Assembly (NCBI GenBank): GCA_035547425.1
Contig: DASZUU010000034.1
Coordinates: forward strand, 62,001-126,000
Source of the DNA: Alloacidobacterium sp035547425
GTDB lineage: Bacteria > Acidobacteriota > Terriglobia > Terriglobales > Acidobacteriaceae
DNA length: 64,000 nt
Reading direction: 5' to 3'
Shown here in pieces: positions 16,015-25,484 of the stretch. Both the position numbers and the translations under genes were made by a program. How positions within the stretch are numbered: the stretch's first letter is position 1; the number at the start of each line of letters is the position of its first letter. The notes under the pieces were generated by a model. That model was not told where the DNA came from, did not search any database, and was given only the letters and a program-made list of their open reading frames with translations.

Positions 16015-17832
16015 ATGAGCACCACGATCCGCAACATCGCCATCATCGCCCACGTCGACCATGGCAAAACCACGCTTGTGGATGCCATGCTGCGTCAGGC
16101 AGGCACCTTCCGCGCCAACGAGGCGGTTGCCGACCGCGTTATGGACTCGAATGACCTGGAGCGCGAGCGCGGCATTACGATTCTGGCCAAGAACACCGCC
16201 ATCTACTACGAAGACCAGAAGATCAACATCGTCGATACACCCGGCCACGCCGATTTCGGCGGTGAAGTGGAACGCGCCCTGAAGATGGTCGATGGCGTCA
16301 TTCTGCTGGTCGATGCCTCGGAAGGCCCGCTGCCGCAGACCCGCTATGTTCTTTCCAAGGCTCTCGAAGCGCGTCTGCAGCCGATTCTCGTCATCAACAA
16401 GATTGACCGCCCGGATGCGCGTCCGCAGGAAGTTCTGAACGAAGTTTACGACCTTTTCATTGATCTTGACGCGACCGAAGATCAGCTCGACTTCCCCGTG
16501 CTTTACACGAACGGCAAGCTCGGCCTGGCCAGCACGGAAATCGGCACAGCGGGAACCGACCTGAAGCCGCTTTTCGACACCATCATCAAGACCATCCCTC
16601 CCGCAAAGGGGGATGCCGATGGCGCGCTGCAGATTCTTGTTACCAATCTCGACTACTCCGACTACCTCGGACGCCTGGCTATCGCCCGTGTTTTCAACGG
16701 CACGCTGCGCACCGGCGACGAAGTAAATATCGCCAAGCGCGACGGCTCGCTGCAAAAGACGCGCATCACCAAGCTCTTCAGCTTTGCCGGGTTGAAGCGT
16801 GTCGATATTGAAGCTACGGAAATCGGCGACATCGTCGCGATTGCCGGCGTCGAAGGGATCACCATCGGCGAAACCATCACCGGTGTTGAGAATCCTGCGC
16901 CGCTTCCGCCGATCGTTATCGACGAGCCGACGATTGCCATTCAGTTCTCGGTCAACAATTCGCCCTTTGCAGGCCGCGAAGGCCAGTTCGTCACATCGCG
17001 CAACCTGCGTGAGCGCCTGGAAAAAGAGCTGCTGACCAACGTCTCCATCCGTGTAGAAGATACGGGCAGCCCGGACAGCTTCAAGGTGCTTGGCCGCGGC
17101 GAACTGCAGCTGGCGATCCTGATTGAAGTGATGCGCCGCGAGGGCTACGAGCTGATGGTAGGCCGCCCGGAGATCGTGACCCGCACCATCGACGGCAAGG
17201 TCATGGAGCCGGTCGAGCACTTGACCATCGATATCCCGGAAAATTTTGTGGGTACGGTGATTGAACGCCTTGGGCCTCGCAAAGGCGAAATGGTCAAGAT
17301 GCACAACCACGGTTCGGGCCGCGTCCGCCTGGAGTTCCGCGTGCCCAGCCGCGGCATCATCGGCCTGCGCTCGGAAATGCTGACGGAAACGCGCGGAACC
17401 ATCGTGATGAACTCACTCTTCGATGGCTATATTCCTTACCAGGGAGAAATTCCGCAGCGCCTGACGGGTGCGCTCATCTCCGATCGCGCCGGAACCGTTA
17501 CAGCCTATGCACTCGACAGCCTGCAGGATCGCGGCACGCTCTTTGTGCAGCCGGGCGCCGAGGCTTACGAAGGCATGATCGTCGGCGAGCACTCCCGTGA
17601 CAACGACCTCGACGTGAACGCCGTGCGCGAAAAGAAGCTCACCAACATGCGCGCATCCAGCGCCGATGATGCAATCCGCCTCGCGCCGCCGCGCCTTCTG
17701 AACCTGGAACAGTCGATCGAGTTCATCGCCGATGATGAACTAGTCGAGGTTACGCCGAAGTCGCTGCGTCTGCGCAAAAAAATTCTGCAGGCGAATCGCC
17801 GCCCGAAGCGCCACGCACAGCCCACAGCGTAG
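16015..17832 (+). CDS. typA: Translational GTPase TypA/BipA
   Basis: This 605-residue protein has the GTPase P-loop AHVDHGKTT near residue 11, switch II DTPGHADFGGEVER, NKID, and the EF-G-like C-terminal domains ending in the BipA-specific region (RSSSADDAIRLAPPR-type segment, here NMRASSADDAIRLAPPR). TypA binds ribosomes and supports 50S assembly and growth under stress or cold. The start at 16015 (MSTTIRNIAIIAHVDHG) is the family N-terminus; it lies 12 bases after a GAGGA stretch. Confidence 0.96.
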   Translation: MSTTIRNIAIIAHVDHGKTTLVDAMLRQAGTFRANEAVADRVMDSNDLERERGITILAKNTAIYYEDQKINIVDTPGHADFGGEVERALKMVDGVILLVDASEGPLPQTRYVLSKALEARLQPILVINKIDRPDARPQEVLNEVYDLFIDLDATEDQLDFPVLYTNGKLGLASTEIGTAGTDLKPLFDTIIKTIPPAKGDADGALQILVTNLDYSDYLGRLAIARVFNGTLRTGDEVNIAKRDGSLQKTRITKLFSFAGLKRVDIEATEIGDIVAIAGVEGITIGETITGVENPAPLPPIVIDEPTIAIQFSVNNSPFAGREGQFVTSRNLRERLEKELLTNVSIRVEDTGSPDSFKVLGRGELQLAILIEVMRREGYELMVGRPEIVTRTIDGKVMEPVEHLTIDIPENFVGTVIERLGPRKGEMVKMHNHGSGRVRLEFRVPSRGIIGLRSEMLTETRGTIVMNSLFDGYIPYQGEIPQRLTGALISDRAGTVTAYALDSLQDRGTLFVQPGAEAYEGMIVGEHSRDNDLDVNAVREKKLTNMRASSADDAIRLAPPRLLNLEQSIEFIADDELVEVTPKSLRLRKKILQANRRPKRHAQPTA

Positions 17833-17869
17833 CTACAGGAAAACCGGGTGCGCCCTTCCTGAACGGGAT

Positions 17870-17956
17870 GAAGGGTGGTATGAGAATGAAGTCGATTGGA
17901 TTGTGGTTGGAGATATGACCCCACCCTTCGCCTACGGCTCAGAATGGGGCACTCGG
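17870..17956. repeat. Inverted repeat of a second interspersed type
   Basis: GAAGGGTGG at 17870-17878 pairs with CCACCCTTC at 17921-17929, followed by a CTCAGAATGGGGCAC tail. It lies just after typA and could also act as a weak terminator, but there is no T-run. Confidence 0.5.
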
Positions 17957-18064
17957 TGGAAAGAATGCAGATCAAGGAATGGGCGCTTGGAACGAAGGTC
18001 CCATCCTGAGACCTGTGACCGGTGCCCTGTGTTACCTTTTGTGAAAGGGCAGTAGCCATTTCGC

Positions 18065-18403
18065 ATGTCGCATCAGCCGAACCTGTTTTCGTCTTCAGCA
18101 CCGCACGGCTCGGCCGAACCTGCTTCCAGACCCTCGCCTCAAATCGTTCCCCAGGAGCATCACAGTCCCGTCTGGCTGCGCCGCCTCGATCTTTTTGTCC
18201 GTGTTATTGTGCGGCTCTATCTGGGACTGCTGATCGTAGCGTTGCCATGGACGCATCTCTGGGATGAAAATCATCTCTTCAGCCTGATTCCGCAGATCGC
18301 GTGGCTTTCTGCCAATGGCGCAGTGCGCGGCGTCGTTTCCGGGCTCGGGCTGCTGAATATCTGGATTGCTGTCAGCGATGCAATCGAATACCGTGAACCG
18401 TGA
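18065..18403 (+). CDS. Small membrane protein, unknown function
   Basis: This 112-residue protein has a Pro/Ser/His-rich N-terminal 45 residues, then two hydrophobic segments (about 55-72 and 85-105). It abuts the LOG-family gene, whose ATG lies two bases after this stop, so the two are probably co-translated. No family is recognised. Confidence 0.65.
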   Translation: MSHQPNLFSSSAPHGSAEPASRPSPQIVPQEHHSPVWLRRLDLFVRVIVRLYLGLLIVALPWTHLWDENHLFSLIPQIAWLSANGAVRGVVSGLGLLNIWIAVSDAIEYREP

Positions 18404-18405
18404 CC

Positions 18406-19347
18406 ATGCCTGAAAACATTCCTGAAGAGCTTCAAAGCGCTCCGCTTGCCTACGAAAATCCCGACTTTCTCAACAGCCATGACGGCCGCATGGTCCGCAT
18501 TCTCTCGGAATATGCCGAACCGCTGTCTCGTTTTCGGCGCGAGCGCATTCAGGACACGGTCGTTTTCTTCGGCTCGGCGCGTTTCCGGGCATGTGAAGAG
18601 GCCTCGCACGACCTGGAATTGCTGGAAAATACGGGGTCGCAACAGGCAGCACCGGAAGATGAACAGCCCGCCCGCGCACCGGGGGATGAAACCAATGCGC
18701 TCAAGCTGAGCCGGGCCAAAGCCGCCGTAGAAATGGCGAATTACTACGAAGATGCGCGCAAGCTCGCCTACATGCTCACGCAATGGACGCAATCACTTAA
18801 CTACAAGCGGCATCGTTTTGTTGTTACGTCGGGCGGCGGCCCCGGGATTATGGAGGCAGCCAATCGCGGCGCATGGGAAGCCGGCGGCAAAACTATTGGA
18901 TTGAACATCAAGCTGCCCTTTGAGCAGATGCCGAACCGCTACATTACTCCGGCGCTGAACTTCGAGTTCCATTACTTTTTCATGCGCAAGTACTGGTTTG
19001 CCTATCTGGCGAAGGCGCTTGTGGTTTTTCCCGGCGGCTTCGGCACGCTGGATGAGATGTTCGAGCTGCTCACTCTGGCCCAGACGCGCAAACTGGCCAA
19101 GCACATCACGGTCGTAATTTACGGCTCAGACTATTGGAAGACGGTCATCAATCTCGACGCTTTGGTAGACAAGGGAGCTATCTCGCCCCGGGACCGCGAG
19201 CTGTTTCGGTTCGCCGATACGCCGGAAGAGGCTTTTAACATGCTGAAGGACGGGCTGACCCGGAACCATCTGGAGAAGGAAACTCCGCCCAGCGATCCCG
19301 ATCAGGAGCGTTTTTTGCGTCCGGAGCTGGCAAAAACCAACCCATAA
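18406..19347 (+). CDS. LOG family protein (nucleoside monophosphate phosphoribohydrolase)
   Basis: This 313-residue protein carries the LOG signatures GGGPGIMEAANRGA (about 143-156) and PGGFGTLDEMFE (about 205-216). LOG enzymes cleave cytokinin-type or ordinary nucleoside 5'-monophosphates to base and ribose phosphate. It is longer than the roughly 190-residue short type: it has an N-terminal extension of about 100 residues that includes a low-complexity acidic insert (about 77-97). ATG 18406 is preferred over GTG 18400, which overlaps the previous stop. Confidence 0.88.
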   Translation: MPENIPEELQSAPLAYENPDFLNSHDGRMVRILSEYAEPLSRFRRERIQDTVVFFGSARFRACEEASHDLELLENTGSQQAAPEDEQPARAPGDETNALKLSRAKAAVEMANYYEDARKLAYMLTQWTQSLNYKRHRFVVTSGGGPGIMEAANRGAWEAGGKTIGLNIKLPFEQMPNRYITPALNFEFHYFFMRKYWFAYLAKALVVFPGGFGTLDEMFELLTLAQTRKLAKHITVVIYGSDYWKTVINLDALVDKGAISPRDRELFRFADTPEEAFNMLKDGLTRNHLEKETPPSDPDQERFLRPELAKTNP

Positions 19348-19511
19348 GCGGCACATTTTCAATCAATACCCAATCAGGTTCCCTGCGGAATTGACTCTCC
19401 TTTGTTGTGGCCGTAATGCCGCATTCATGGTGCATGCCGATACTGGTGCCAGCGAGGCAAACCAGGCACCTCGGCACAGGAACACGGTTGCACGAGGTCA
19501 TGGAGGAGCAC

Positions 19512-20672
19512 ATGACCGCATTACGGAGCATCTCGTATCTCTGGAAAAATCCGCAGGCGGCGGAGCCATACACCACCGGCGTTTCTCTGCACAGCCATAC
19601 CAATCAATCGAAAGAAACACTCGACTTTCTCGCCAATTTGGGGGCGCAATATCGCTTGTTGCGGCCTATTCTGCAGGAAGCGGAGCGCCGTTCACGCGAG
19701 CGCCACGGCACGGTCGTCGATTACGCTGCCGCCTATTGGACGCCGCCTCTGACGCCACGCCTGGCTTTCGATCTTGAGAGCCGCCAGATACACAAGTTGG
19801 GCCTGATGCCGCTGGTTTCGATCACCGATCACGACAACATCAACGCCCCCATGCTGCTGCGCACGGTGGCATCGGCGCGACATATTCCGGTTTCGGTCGA
19901 GTGGAGCGCGCCCTTCGGCGGCGATCAGGCCTTCCACCTCGGCATCCATAACCTGCCCAGCGAAAGCGGCACAGCATGGATGAAAACCTTTGAAGAGTAC
20001 ACGGCAAATCCGGATGAAGCGAAGCTGACAGAGATTCTGTCCGCGCTGCATGCCCTGCCCAACGTGCTGATTGTCTTCAACCATCCCATGTGGGATCTCT
20101 ATCTGATTGGCGACGCAAAGCATCGCCAGCGCGTCCAGGCGTTTATGGAGGCGAACGGCGAATTCATGCACGCGCTTGAGCTAAACGGCCTGCGCCACTG
20201 GGAAGAGAATCGCGCGGTCAAGAAGATGGCGCAGCAGTGGAATAAACTGCTCATCTCCGGCGGCGACCGCCACGGCATTGAGCCGAACGCCAATATCAAT
20301 CTCTCAAACGCTTCTACTTTCACCGAATTCGTGCACGAGGTTCGCTACGAGGGCCGCAGCCATGTGCTCTTTATGCCGCAGTACGCCGAGCCCTGGAAGC
20401 ATCGGCTGCTGGAATCGACGCTCGACGCCATTCGCGATTATCCGGAATTTCCGCAGGGCTCGCGCAGCTGGGACGAGCGTGTCTTTCATCCGGATGCAAA
20501 CGGCGTTTCCCGGCCCCTGCGCGAGCTATGGCCGAACGGTACGGCTCCGTCCTATCTGCAATTCGGCATTAAAGCAGTGCGCCTGATGGGCAGCCGCCCG
20601 GTAGCCGAAGGATTGCGCATGGCCTGGAGCGAATCGCGCGAATTGCAATTTGCCCTCGGCGAGGAAGTCTAG
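19512..20672 (+). CDS. PHP-domain protein (putative metal-dependent phosphoesterase)
   Basis: This 386-residue protein has PHP-type metal ligands: HSH at residues 27-29, DHD at 106-108, NHPMWD near 194 and GGDRHG near 250. PHP enzymes hydrolyse phosphoester bonds with two or three metal ions. The remaining sequence (long helical insert after residue 30, conserved C-terminal region) does not match a PHP subfamily I can name. The start at 19512 is chosen because GGAGGAG lies directly before it; the earlier frame is arginine/proline-rich and unlikely to be translated. Confidence 0.75.
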   Translation: MTALRSISYLWKNPQAAEPYTTGVSLHSHTNQSKETLDFLANLGAQYRLLRPILQEAERRSRERHGTVVDYAAAYWTPPLTPRLAFDLESRQIHKLGLMPLVSITDHDNINAPMLLRTVASARHIPVSVEWSAPFGGDQAFHLGIHNLPSESGTAWMKTFEEYTANPDEAKLTEILSALHALPNVLIVFNHPMWDLYLIGDAKHRQRVQAFMEANGEFMHALELNGLRHWEENRAVKKMAQQWNKLLISGGDRHGIEPNANINLSNASTFTEFVHEVRYEGRSHVLFMPQYAEPWKHRLLESTLDAIRDYPEFPQGSRSWDERVFHPDANGVSRPLRELWPNGTAPSYLQFGIKAVRLMGSRPVAEGLRMAWSESRELQFALGEEV

Positions 20673-20694
20673 CTCAACGCTTCCTCCGGTAAAA

Positions 20695-20732
20695 TGGTCT
20701 CCATTAAGCTTACATAGCTGCCATGGAGACCA
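20695..20732 (+). promoter_or_regulatory. Inverted repeat covering the ribosome binding site of the DUF1254 gene
   Basis: TGGTCTCCAT (20695-20704) and ATGGAGACCA (20723-20732) are perfect 10-bp inverted arms with an 18-base spacer. The right arm contains the GGAG ribosome binding site of the gene that starts at 20736. It could be an RNA hairpin masking translation or a protein operator in DNA. Confidence 0.6.
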
Positions 20733-20735
20733 GAG

Positions 20736-22199
20736 ATGAGGAAGAAGCCGTTCCAGCAATCCACAGCTCTTGCTCTATTCGCTGTACTGGCTTTTTGCGG
20801 CTGCCGCTCCCCCCGGGAGCCTGAACCGGTTCATCCGCAAGCTGCGGCTCAACCGAGAAGTTCATCGCTCAATGCGCTGGAAGCTCGGCTCATTGCCAAG
20901 CGGGCCTATCTTTATGGCGTATCTATTCTTGCGGGATACAGGACGACATACGCTTTTTTCATCGATCCTAAAAGCCCGCGGTATAAAGGCCCGTTCAATA
21001 CCATCACGAACAGAGCGCACCTTTTCACTCCGCTCGATATCCAGTCGAGCGCCCCGACTTCGGATACGGCGGATTCCTTCGCCGGCCTCGATCTGCGTGC
21101 CGAACCGGTTGTGGTTACTGTTCCCAGGATGGAAGAGGATCGCTATTTCGCACTTCAACTGGTGGACATGAACGGGTTTAATTTTGCTTCCATCGGCACG
21201 CGCACCACGGGAAATCATGGCGGCACTTTTCTGATTGCCGGCCCATCATGGCAAGGGAGCGCGCCCGCCGGTATTCAGAAGACGATCCATGCGGAAACTG
21301 CGTTCGTCAATGTTTTCGGACGTACCCAGATACTCAACGCTTCCGATTTGGCGAAAGTGAAGAGAATTCAGTCGGGATACAAAGTTCAGCCGCTGCATGC
21401 GTATCTGCATACCGACCCGCCACCGGCGCCTCCTCCAATAAACTGGCCGGTGCCGATTGCATCGAATGAGCAGACTTCTCTCGCGTTTTTCCAGCAGCTT
21501 GCATTTTTGCTGCAATTCACGCAGCCGCCAAACCCCAGCGAAACGGACTTGTACAAGAGGCTGGCGCGCATTGGCGTCATACCAGGTCAGCCGTTTGATG
21601 CCGCAAAACTATCGCCGCAAATACAGAATGCGCTGAAAAGCGGCATGGATGATGGACAAAAGGCGATCGATGTAAAACGCGCTTCCCTGCATGGGGACGA
21701 CAGCATGCTTTTCGGCAGCCGCAGTTACCTGAAAAACGATTATCTTGCGCGGGCAACAGGGGCGCAGACGCACTACGGCGCTCCTTCGCGTGAAGAGATG
21801 ATTCGCTCCACAATCGACCGGGACGCTGAAGGCCAGCCGCTCGATGGCGCGCAGAAGTACACGCTGTATTTTGCTAAAGACGAACTTCCGCCGGTAAATG
21901 CCTTCTGGTCGCTGACGATGTATAACCTGCCCGCGCAGCTGCTGGTAAAAAACCCGCTTCATCGTTATGCCATCAGCTCAACGATGCTGCCGCAGATGAA
22001 GCGCGCTCCGAATGGCGGTTTGACAATCTATATCCAGGCGGAATCGCCGGGCAAGGACAAGCTCTCGAACTGGCTTCCCTCTCCTAAAGGACATTTTTTA
22101 TTGGTGATGCGCTGCTACTGGCCGAAGCCCGATATGTTGAATGGACAGTGGAAAACACCTGAGTTACAACCACAGAACCGGATTTCGTCGCAGCCATAA
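20736..22199 (+). CDS. DUF1254/DUF1214 domain lipoprotein
   Basis: This 487-residue protein has a lipoprotein signal with cysteine at about 22-24 (LAFCGCRS). A DUF1254 region (about 55-190, containing the YFALQLVDMNGFNF-like core) is followed by DUF1214 (about 370-480, with YTLYFAKDELPPVNAFWSLTMY). Such proteins are widespread in soil bacteria and fungi; their biochemical function is not established. A perfect inverted repeat overlaps its ribosome site. Confidence 0.85.
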   Translation: MRKKPFQQSTALALFAVLAFCGCRSPREPEPVHPQAAAQPRSSSLNALEARLIAKRAYLYGVSILAGYRTTYAFFIDPKSPRYKGPFNTITNRAHLFTPLDIQSSAPTSDTADSFAGLDLRAEPVVVTVPRMEEDRYFALQLVDMNGFNFASIGTRTTGNHGGTFLIAGPSWQGSAPAGIQKTIHAETAFVNVFGRTQILNASDLAKVKRIQSGYKVQPLHAYLHTDPPPAPPPINWPVPIASNEQTSLAFFQQLAFLLQFTQPPNPSETDLYKRLARIGVIPGQPFDAAKLSPQIQNALKSGMDDGQKAIDVKRASLHGDDSMLFGSRSYLKNDYLARATGAQTHYGAPSREEMIRSTIDRDAEGQPLDGAQKYTLYFAKDELPPVNAFWSLTMYNLPAQLLVKNPLHRYAISSTMLPQMKRAPNGGLTIYIQAESPGKDKLSNWLPSPKGHFLLVMRCYWPKPDMLNGQWKTPELQPQNRISSQP

Positions 22200-22214
22200 A
22201 GTTTTCTTATGAGT

Positions 22215-22243
22215 TTGGAAATCGGCGAGGCCTATTCTATAGT
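22215..22243 (+). promoter_or_regulatory. Predicted sigma70-type promoter of the small Cys/His protein gene
   Basis: TTGGAA (22215-22220), a 17-bp spacer, and TATAGT (22238-22243). The expected start of transcription is only a few bases before the ATG at 22253, so the mRNA would be leaderless or nearly so; there is no Shine-Dalgarno sequence. Confidence 0.55.
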
Positions 22244-22252
22244 CGAAACAGG

Positions 22253-22570
22253 ATGCATATTTTCGAGGACAAAAAACGTTTTCAAGCGGGCTGGGCCACA
22301 TGGCTTGGCGTGCTCTGCATTGCGCTTGTCCTGTTTACCGGCATCGTGCAGGTTGTGCACACGCATCCCGCCGGGCAAGTGGACCACGAAGGCTGCTCGC
22401 TTTGTAACACTGCGCACCACGTAGTACAGACAGTAGCCCTGGTTACACTTTCCGTTTCGATTCATCCGGTCTGGCGGGTAGCCACGGATAAGCCTCTTCA
22501 ACGACCACGCCACATCTTCCTTCATAAATTAGCCATCAGGCCTCCACCTGTCGCTGCGATCGCTGCCTAA
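22253..22570 (+). CDS. Small membrane protein with a His/Cys cluster, unknown function
   Basis: This 105-residue protein has one hydrophobic segment (about 15-34), followed by a potential metal-binding region VHTHPAGQVDHEGCSLCNTAHH (key residues His, His, Asp-His, Cys-x-x-Cys, His-His, about 35-60), then a second hydrophobic stretch and a basic tail. It is 53 bp upstream of the TonB-dependent receptor gene, and the two may be co-expressed. The ligand arrangement resembles small copper or zinc handling proteins, but no family is recognised with certainty. Confidence 0.7.
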   Translation: MHIFEDKKRFQAGWATWLGVLCIALVLFTGIVQVVHTHPAGQVDHEGCSLCNTAHHVVQTVALVTLSVSIHPVWRVATDKPLQRPRHIFLHKLAIRPPPVAAIAA

Positions 22571-22622
22571 ATCGAATTTTTCGACAGGATCCATTCACAA
22601 CAGGGCTTTTGGAGGTTTTGAT

Positions 22623-25355
22623 ATGCGCACGTTTTTATACGTCGTCGCTTTGGCTTTTCTTTTTATCTGCGCAGTTGCTTTTCTGCCGACCGCTCTCGAT
22701 GCGCAGACGGCGGCGAATTCCGGCACAATTCGCGGTACGGTCACTGATCCCACGGGAGCCGTTGTTCCCGGAGCTTCGGTCACGATTCACAACCCGGTAA
22801 GCAAATACGAGCACACAGCTACTACGGACACTGCGGGACATTTCCAGTTTTCCAACATTCCGCTGAATCCATATCACCTTTCGGTGACGATGGCCGGCTT
22901 CGATACCGCCAACCAGGACGTAAGCGTAAACTCGGTGGTTCCGGTGACGGCAAATATCAGCCTCACAATTGGAGCAGCCGCCAATACGACCGTGGTGGTC
23001 ACCGGGAATGATCTGGTCGAAAACGACACCTCGATGCACACCGACATCGACCGTGGTCTTTTTCAGAAGCTTCCGCTGGAAAGCCAGTCGTCCTCTGTCA
23101 GTTCCATGGTAACGCTCGCTTCTCCCGGCGTCGCCGCCGATTCCAACGGCATGTTCCACGGCCTGGGCGATCATGCCTCCAATTCGTTTTCCGTCGATGG
23201 CCAGCCGATCACCGATCAGCAGAGCAAGACTTTCTCGAATCAGGTTCCGGCCGAATCCATCCAGTCGCTTGAAGTCATTGACGGAGCGCCGCCGGCTGAA
23301 TATGGCGATAAAACCAGCCTCGTCATTAAAGTCACGACACGTTCCGGACAAGGGCAGAAAAAGCCCACAGGCAGCATCTACACGTCGTACGGAAGTTTCG
23401 GTTCGGCAACCGGCGGCTTCGATCTCTCCTATGGCAGCGATAACTGGGGCAACTTCATTTCCGCCAGCGGCATGAAGACCAGCCGCTTCCTCGATCCGCC
23501 GGAGTTTACCGTTTTCCACGATAAGGGCAACGAGCAGAATATTTTTGATCGTGTCGATTATCAATTTACGCCGAAAGATTCTCTGCACCTGAATCTCAAC
23601 TACAGCCGCTCCTGGTTCCAGACGCCGAATGCTTACGACAACCTGAATGTGCTCGATCAGTACGGCAATAATGTAGGCGACACAGACCAGAAATCTAAGA
23701 TCGAAACCTTCAACATCTCGCCAACGTATACGCGGCTCATCAGCCAGTATTCCGTTCTAAACTTCGGCGCGTATGCCCGCAAGGACGCGTACTACTATTA
23801 CCCGAGCAGCAATCCCCTAGCTGACCGTGGGCCGATTCAGCAGGAGAGCATCGGCCAGCGACGGACACTTCTCAACGTGGGCACGCACGGCGATATCTCC
23901 TACGTACGCGGTATCCACAACTTCAAAGCAGGCGCAGTTTACGAGCAGACGATTCTGCGCGAGAACGACTCTCTCGGCATTGTCGACTCGACCTTCAATT
24001 CTCCCTGCGTGGATGCCGACGGCAACCCTGTGAGTGGATACAGCGATCCTTCGCAGTGTGCTGCTGCCGGGCTACTGCCTAACAACGGCTCCAATCCTGC
24101 CGTCACCGCGACGCCATTCAATCCTGACCTTTTGCCCTATGACCTGACGCGTGGCGGCGATCTTTACGGCTATCACGGCCATACATCGGTGAAGCAGCTG
24201 GCCATGTACCTGGAAGACCAGATCACAGCGGGTAACTGGCTCTTTAATGTGGGCATACGCGGCGATCTTTATAACGGCCTGACCGTTGCGCGAGAAGCGC
24301 AGCCGCGACTCGGCGCCTCATACAGCATTAAGCGGACGAATACTGTTCTTCGCGCCTCCTATGCGCGAACCATGGAAACACCGTTCAATGAGAACCTGGT
24401 TCTTTCCAGCGAGGGCTGCGTCGATCCCGTGCTTTCACCGCTGCTCTCCTGCACTCCGGGAGTTTCGAGTAAATTGCCTCCCGGCTTCCGCAATGAGTTT
24501 CATGCAGGCTTCCAGCAGGCTTTCGGCAAGAATCTCGTCTTGAGCGGAGAATACATTTGGAAATATACGCACGGCGCATGGGACTTCAGCGTGCTCGGCA
24601 ATACACCGATCACCTTCCCCATCAGCTGGCACAACTCTAAAATTCCCGGCTTCACGCTGCGCGCCGATGTGCCGGACTACCACGGACTGAGCGCTTTTGT
24701 GGTCATGTCGTCTGTATCGGCCCGATTCTTTCCGCCGCAGAATGGCGGCGCGGGCGCGACGGTCGGGCAGAGCGGCTATCCTTTCCGCATCGATCACGAC
24801 GAGCGCTACAACGAAACAACGCACCTGCAATATCAGCTGCCTTTCCGCAAAAGCTCGTGGCTAAGCTTTAACTGGCGCTTCGACAGCGGGCTGGTGGCTG
24901 GTTCTGTGCCTTGCTACAACCCTACCGATCCGAACAGCGGTTGCGGCATAACCTCCATCACGTTGCCGGATGGTCGCCCGGGCATCGACCTGAGCGGCCT
25001 CACGCCTGACCAGCAATTCCAGGCGGGCCTGACCTGCGACGGAGTAAAAGCTACGCCGTATTCCGGCTTCACCGCCTGCGATGCGAACGGGCTGACATCA
25101 AAGCTGGTGAAGATACCGGCTCCCGGCACGGAAAACGATGACAAGAACCCGCCGCGCATTCAGCCGCGCAGTCTTTTCGATGTCGCAGCCGGGGAAGACA
25201 ATATCTTCAACGGCGACCGCTATCGCTGGGGTGCGCGCGTAACCGCGGTGAACGTCACCAATAAGGACGCGCTCTACAATTTCCTCTCTACATTCAGCGG
25301 AACGCATTACGTAACACCGCGTTCCGTTACCGGGCAGATTAGTTTCTCGTTCTAA
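22623..25355 (+). CDS. TonB-dependent receptor, Oar-like, with carboxypeptidase-regulatory-like domain
   Basis: This 910-residue protein has a signal peptide ending at DAQT (about 26). A CarboxypepD_reg-like domain follows (GTIRGTVTDPTGAVVPGASVTI, about 33-115), then a plug domain and a large beta-barrel ending with aromatic phenylalanine (ISFSF), the outer-membrane insertion signal. These receptors are abundant in Acidobacteria and import or bind large substrates such as oligosaccharides or peptides. A GGAGG ribosome site precedes the ATG. The upstream small His/Cys protein could hint at a metal-linked substrate, but this is speculation. Confidence 0.92.
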   Translation: MRTFLYVVALAFLFICAVAFLPTALDAQTAANSGTIRGTVTDPTGAVVPGASVTIHNPVSKYEHTATTDTAGHFQFSNIPLNPYHLSVTMAGFDTANQDVSVNSVVPVTANISLTIGAAANTTVVVTGNDLVENDTSMHTDIDRGLFQKLPLESQSSSVSSMVTLASPGVAADSNGMFHGLGDHASNSFSVDGQPITDQQSKTFSNQVPAESIQSLEVIDGAPPAEYGDKTSLVIKVTTRSGQGQKKPTGSIYTSYGSFGSATGGFDLSYGSDNWGNFISASGMKTSRFLDPPEFTVFHDKGNEQNIFDRVDYQFTPKDSLHLNLNYSRSWFQTPNAYDNLNVLDQYGNNVGDTDQKSKIETFNISPTYTRLISQYSVLNFGAYARKDAYYYYPSSNPLADRGPIQQESIGQRRTLLNVGTHGDISYVRGIHNFKAGAVYEQTILRENDSLGIVDSTFNSPCVDADGNPVSGYSDPSQCAAAGLLPNNGSNPAVTATPFNPDLLPYDLTRGGDLYGYHGHTSVKQLAMYLEDQITAGNWLFNVGIRGDLYNGLTVAREAQPRLGASYSIKRTNTVLRASYARTMETPFNENLVLSSEGCVDPVLSPLLSCTPGVSSKLPPGFRNEFHAGFQQAFGKNLVLSGEYIWKYTHGAWDFSVLGNTPITFPISWHNSKIPGFTLRADVPDYHGLSAFVVMSSVSARFFPPQNGGAGATVGQSGYPFRIDHDERYNETTHLQYQLPFRKSSWLSFNWRFDSGLVAGSVPCYNPTDPNSGCGITSITLPDGRPGIDLSGLTPDQQFQAGLTCDGVKATPYSGFTACDANGLTSKLVKIPAPGTENDDKNPPRIQPRSLFDVAAGEDNIFNGDRYRWGARVTAVNVTNKDALYNFLSTFSGTHYVTPRSVTGQISFSF

Positions 25356-25366
25356 ATCGCGAAACA

Positions 25367-25408
25367 AGAAAAACCTCGACGAGGCGGCCTCGTTGAGGTT
25401 TTTCTTTC
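25367..25408 (+). terminator. Rho-independent terminator after the TonB-dependent receptor gene
   Basis: An 18-bp stem pairs AGAAAAACCTCGACGAGG with its complement (one G-U pair), has a three-base loop, and ends in a T-rich run. It starts 11 bases after the stop codon. Confidence 0.88.
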
Positions 25409-25484
25409 TGCTGTGAATCGCCACGCCCAAGCCCCTGCGATAGAGCGACCAATTCCTTTGCAGAGAATCTACTAAAATTGATAT

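Noticed and set aside
15976..17310. A 444-codon open frame on the strand opposite typA
   Set aside because: It is antisense to the conserved typA gene, has an unusual composition and no ribosome site; it is explained by GC-rich codon use.
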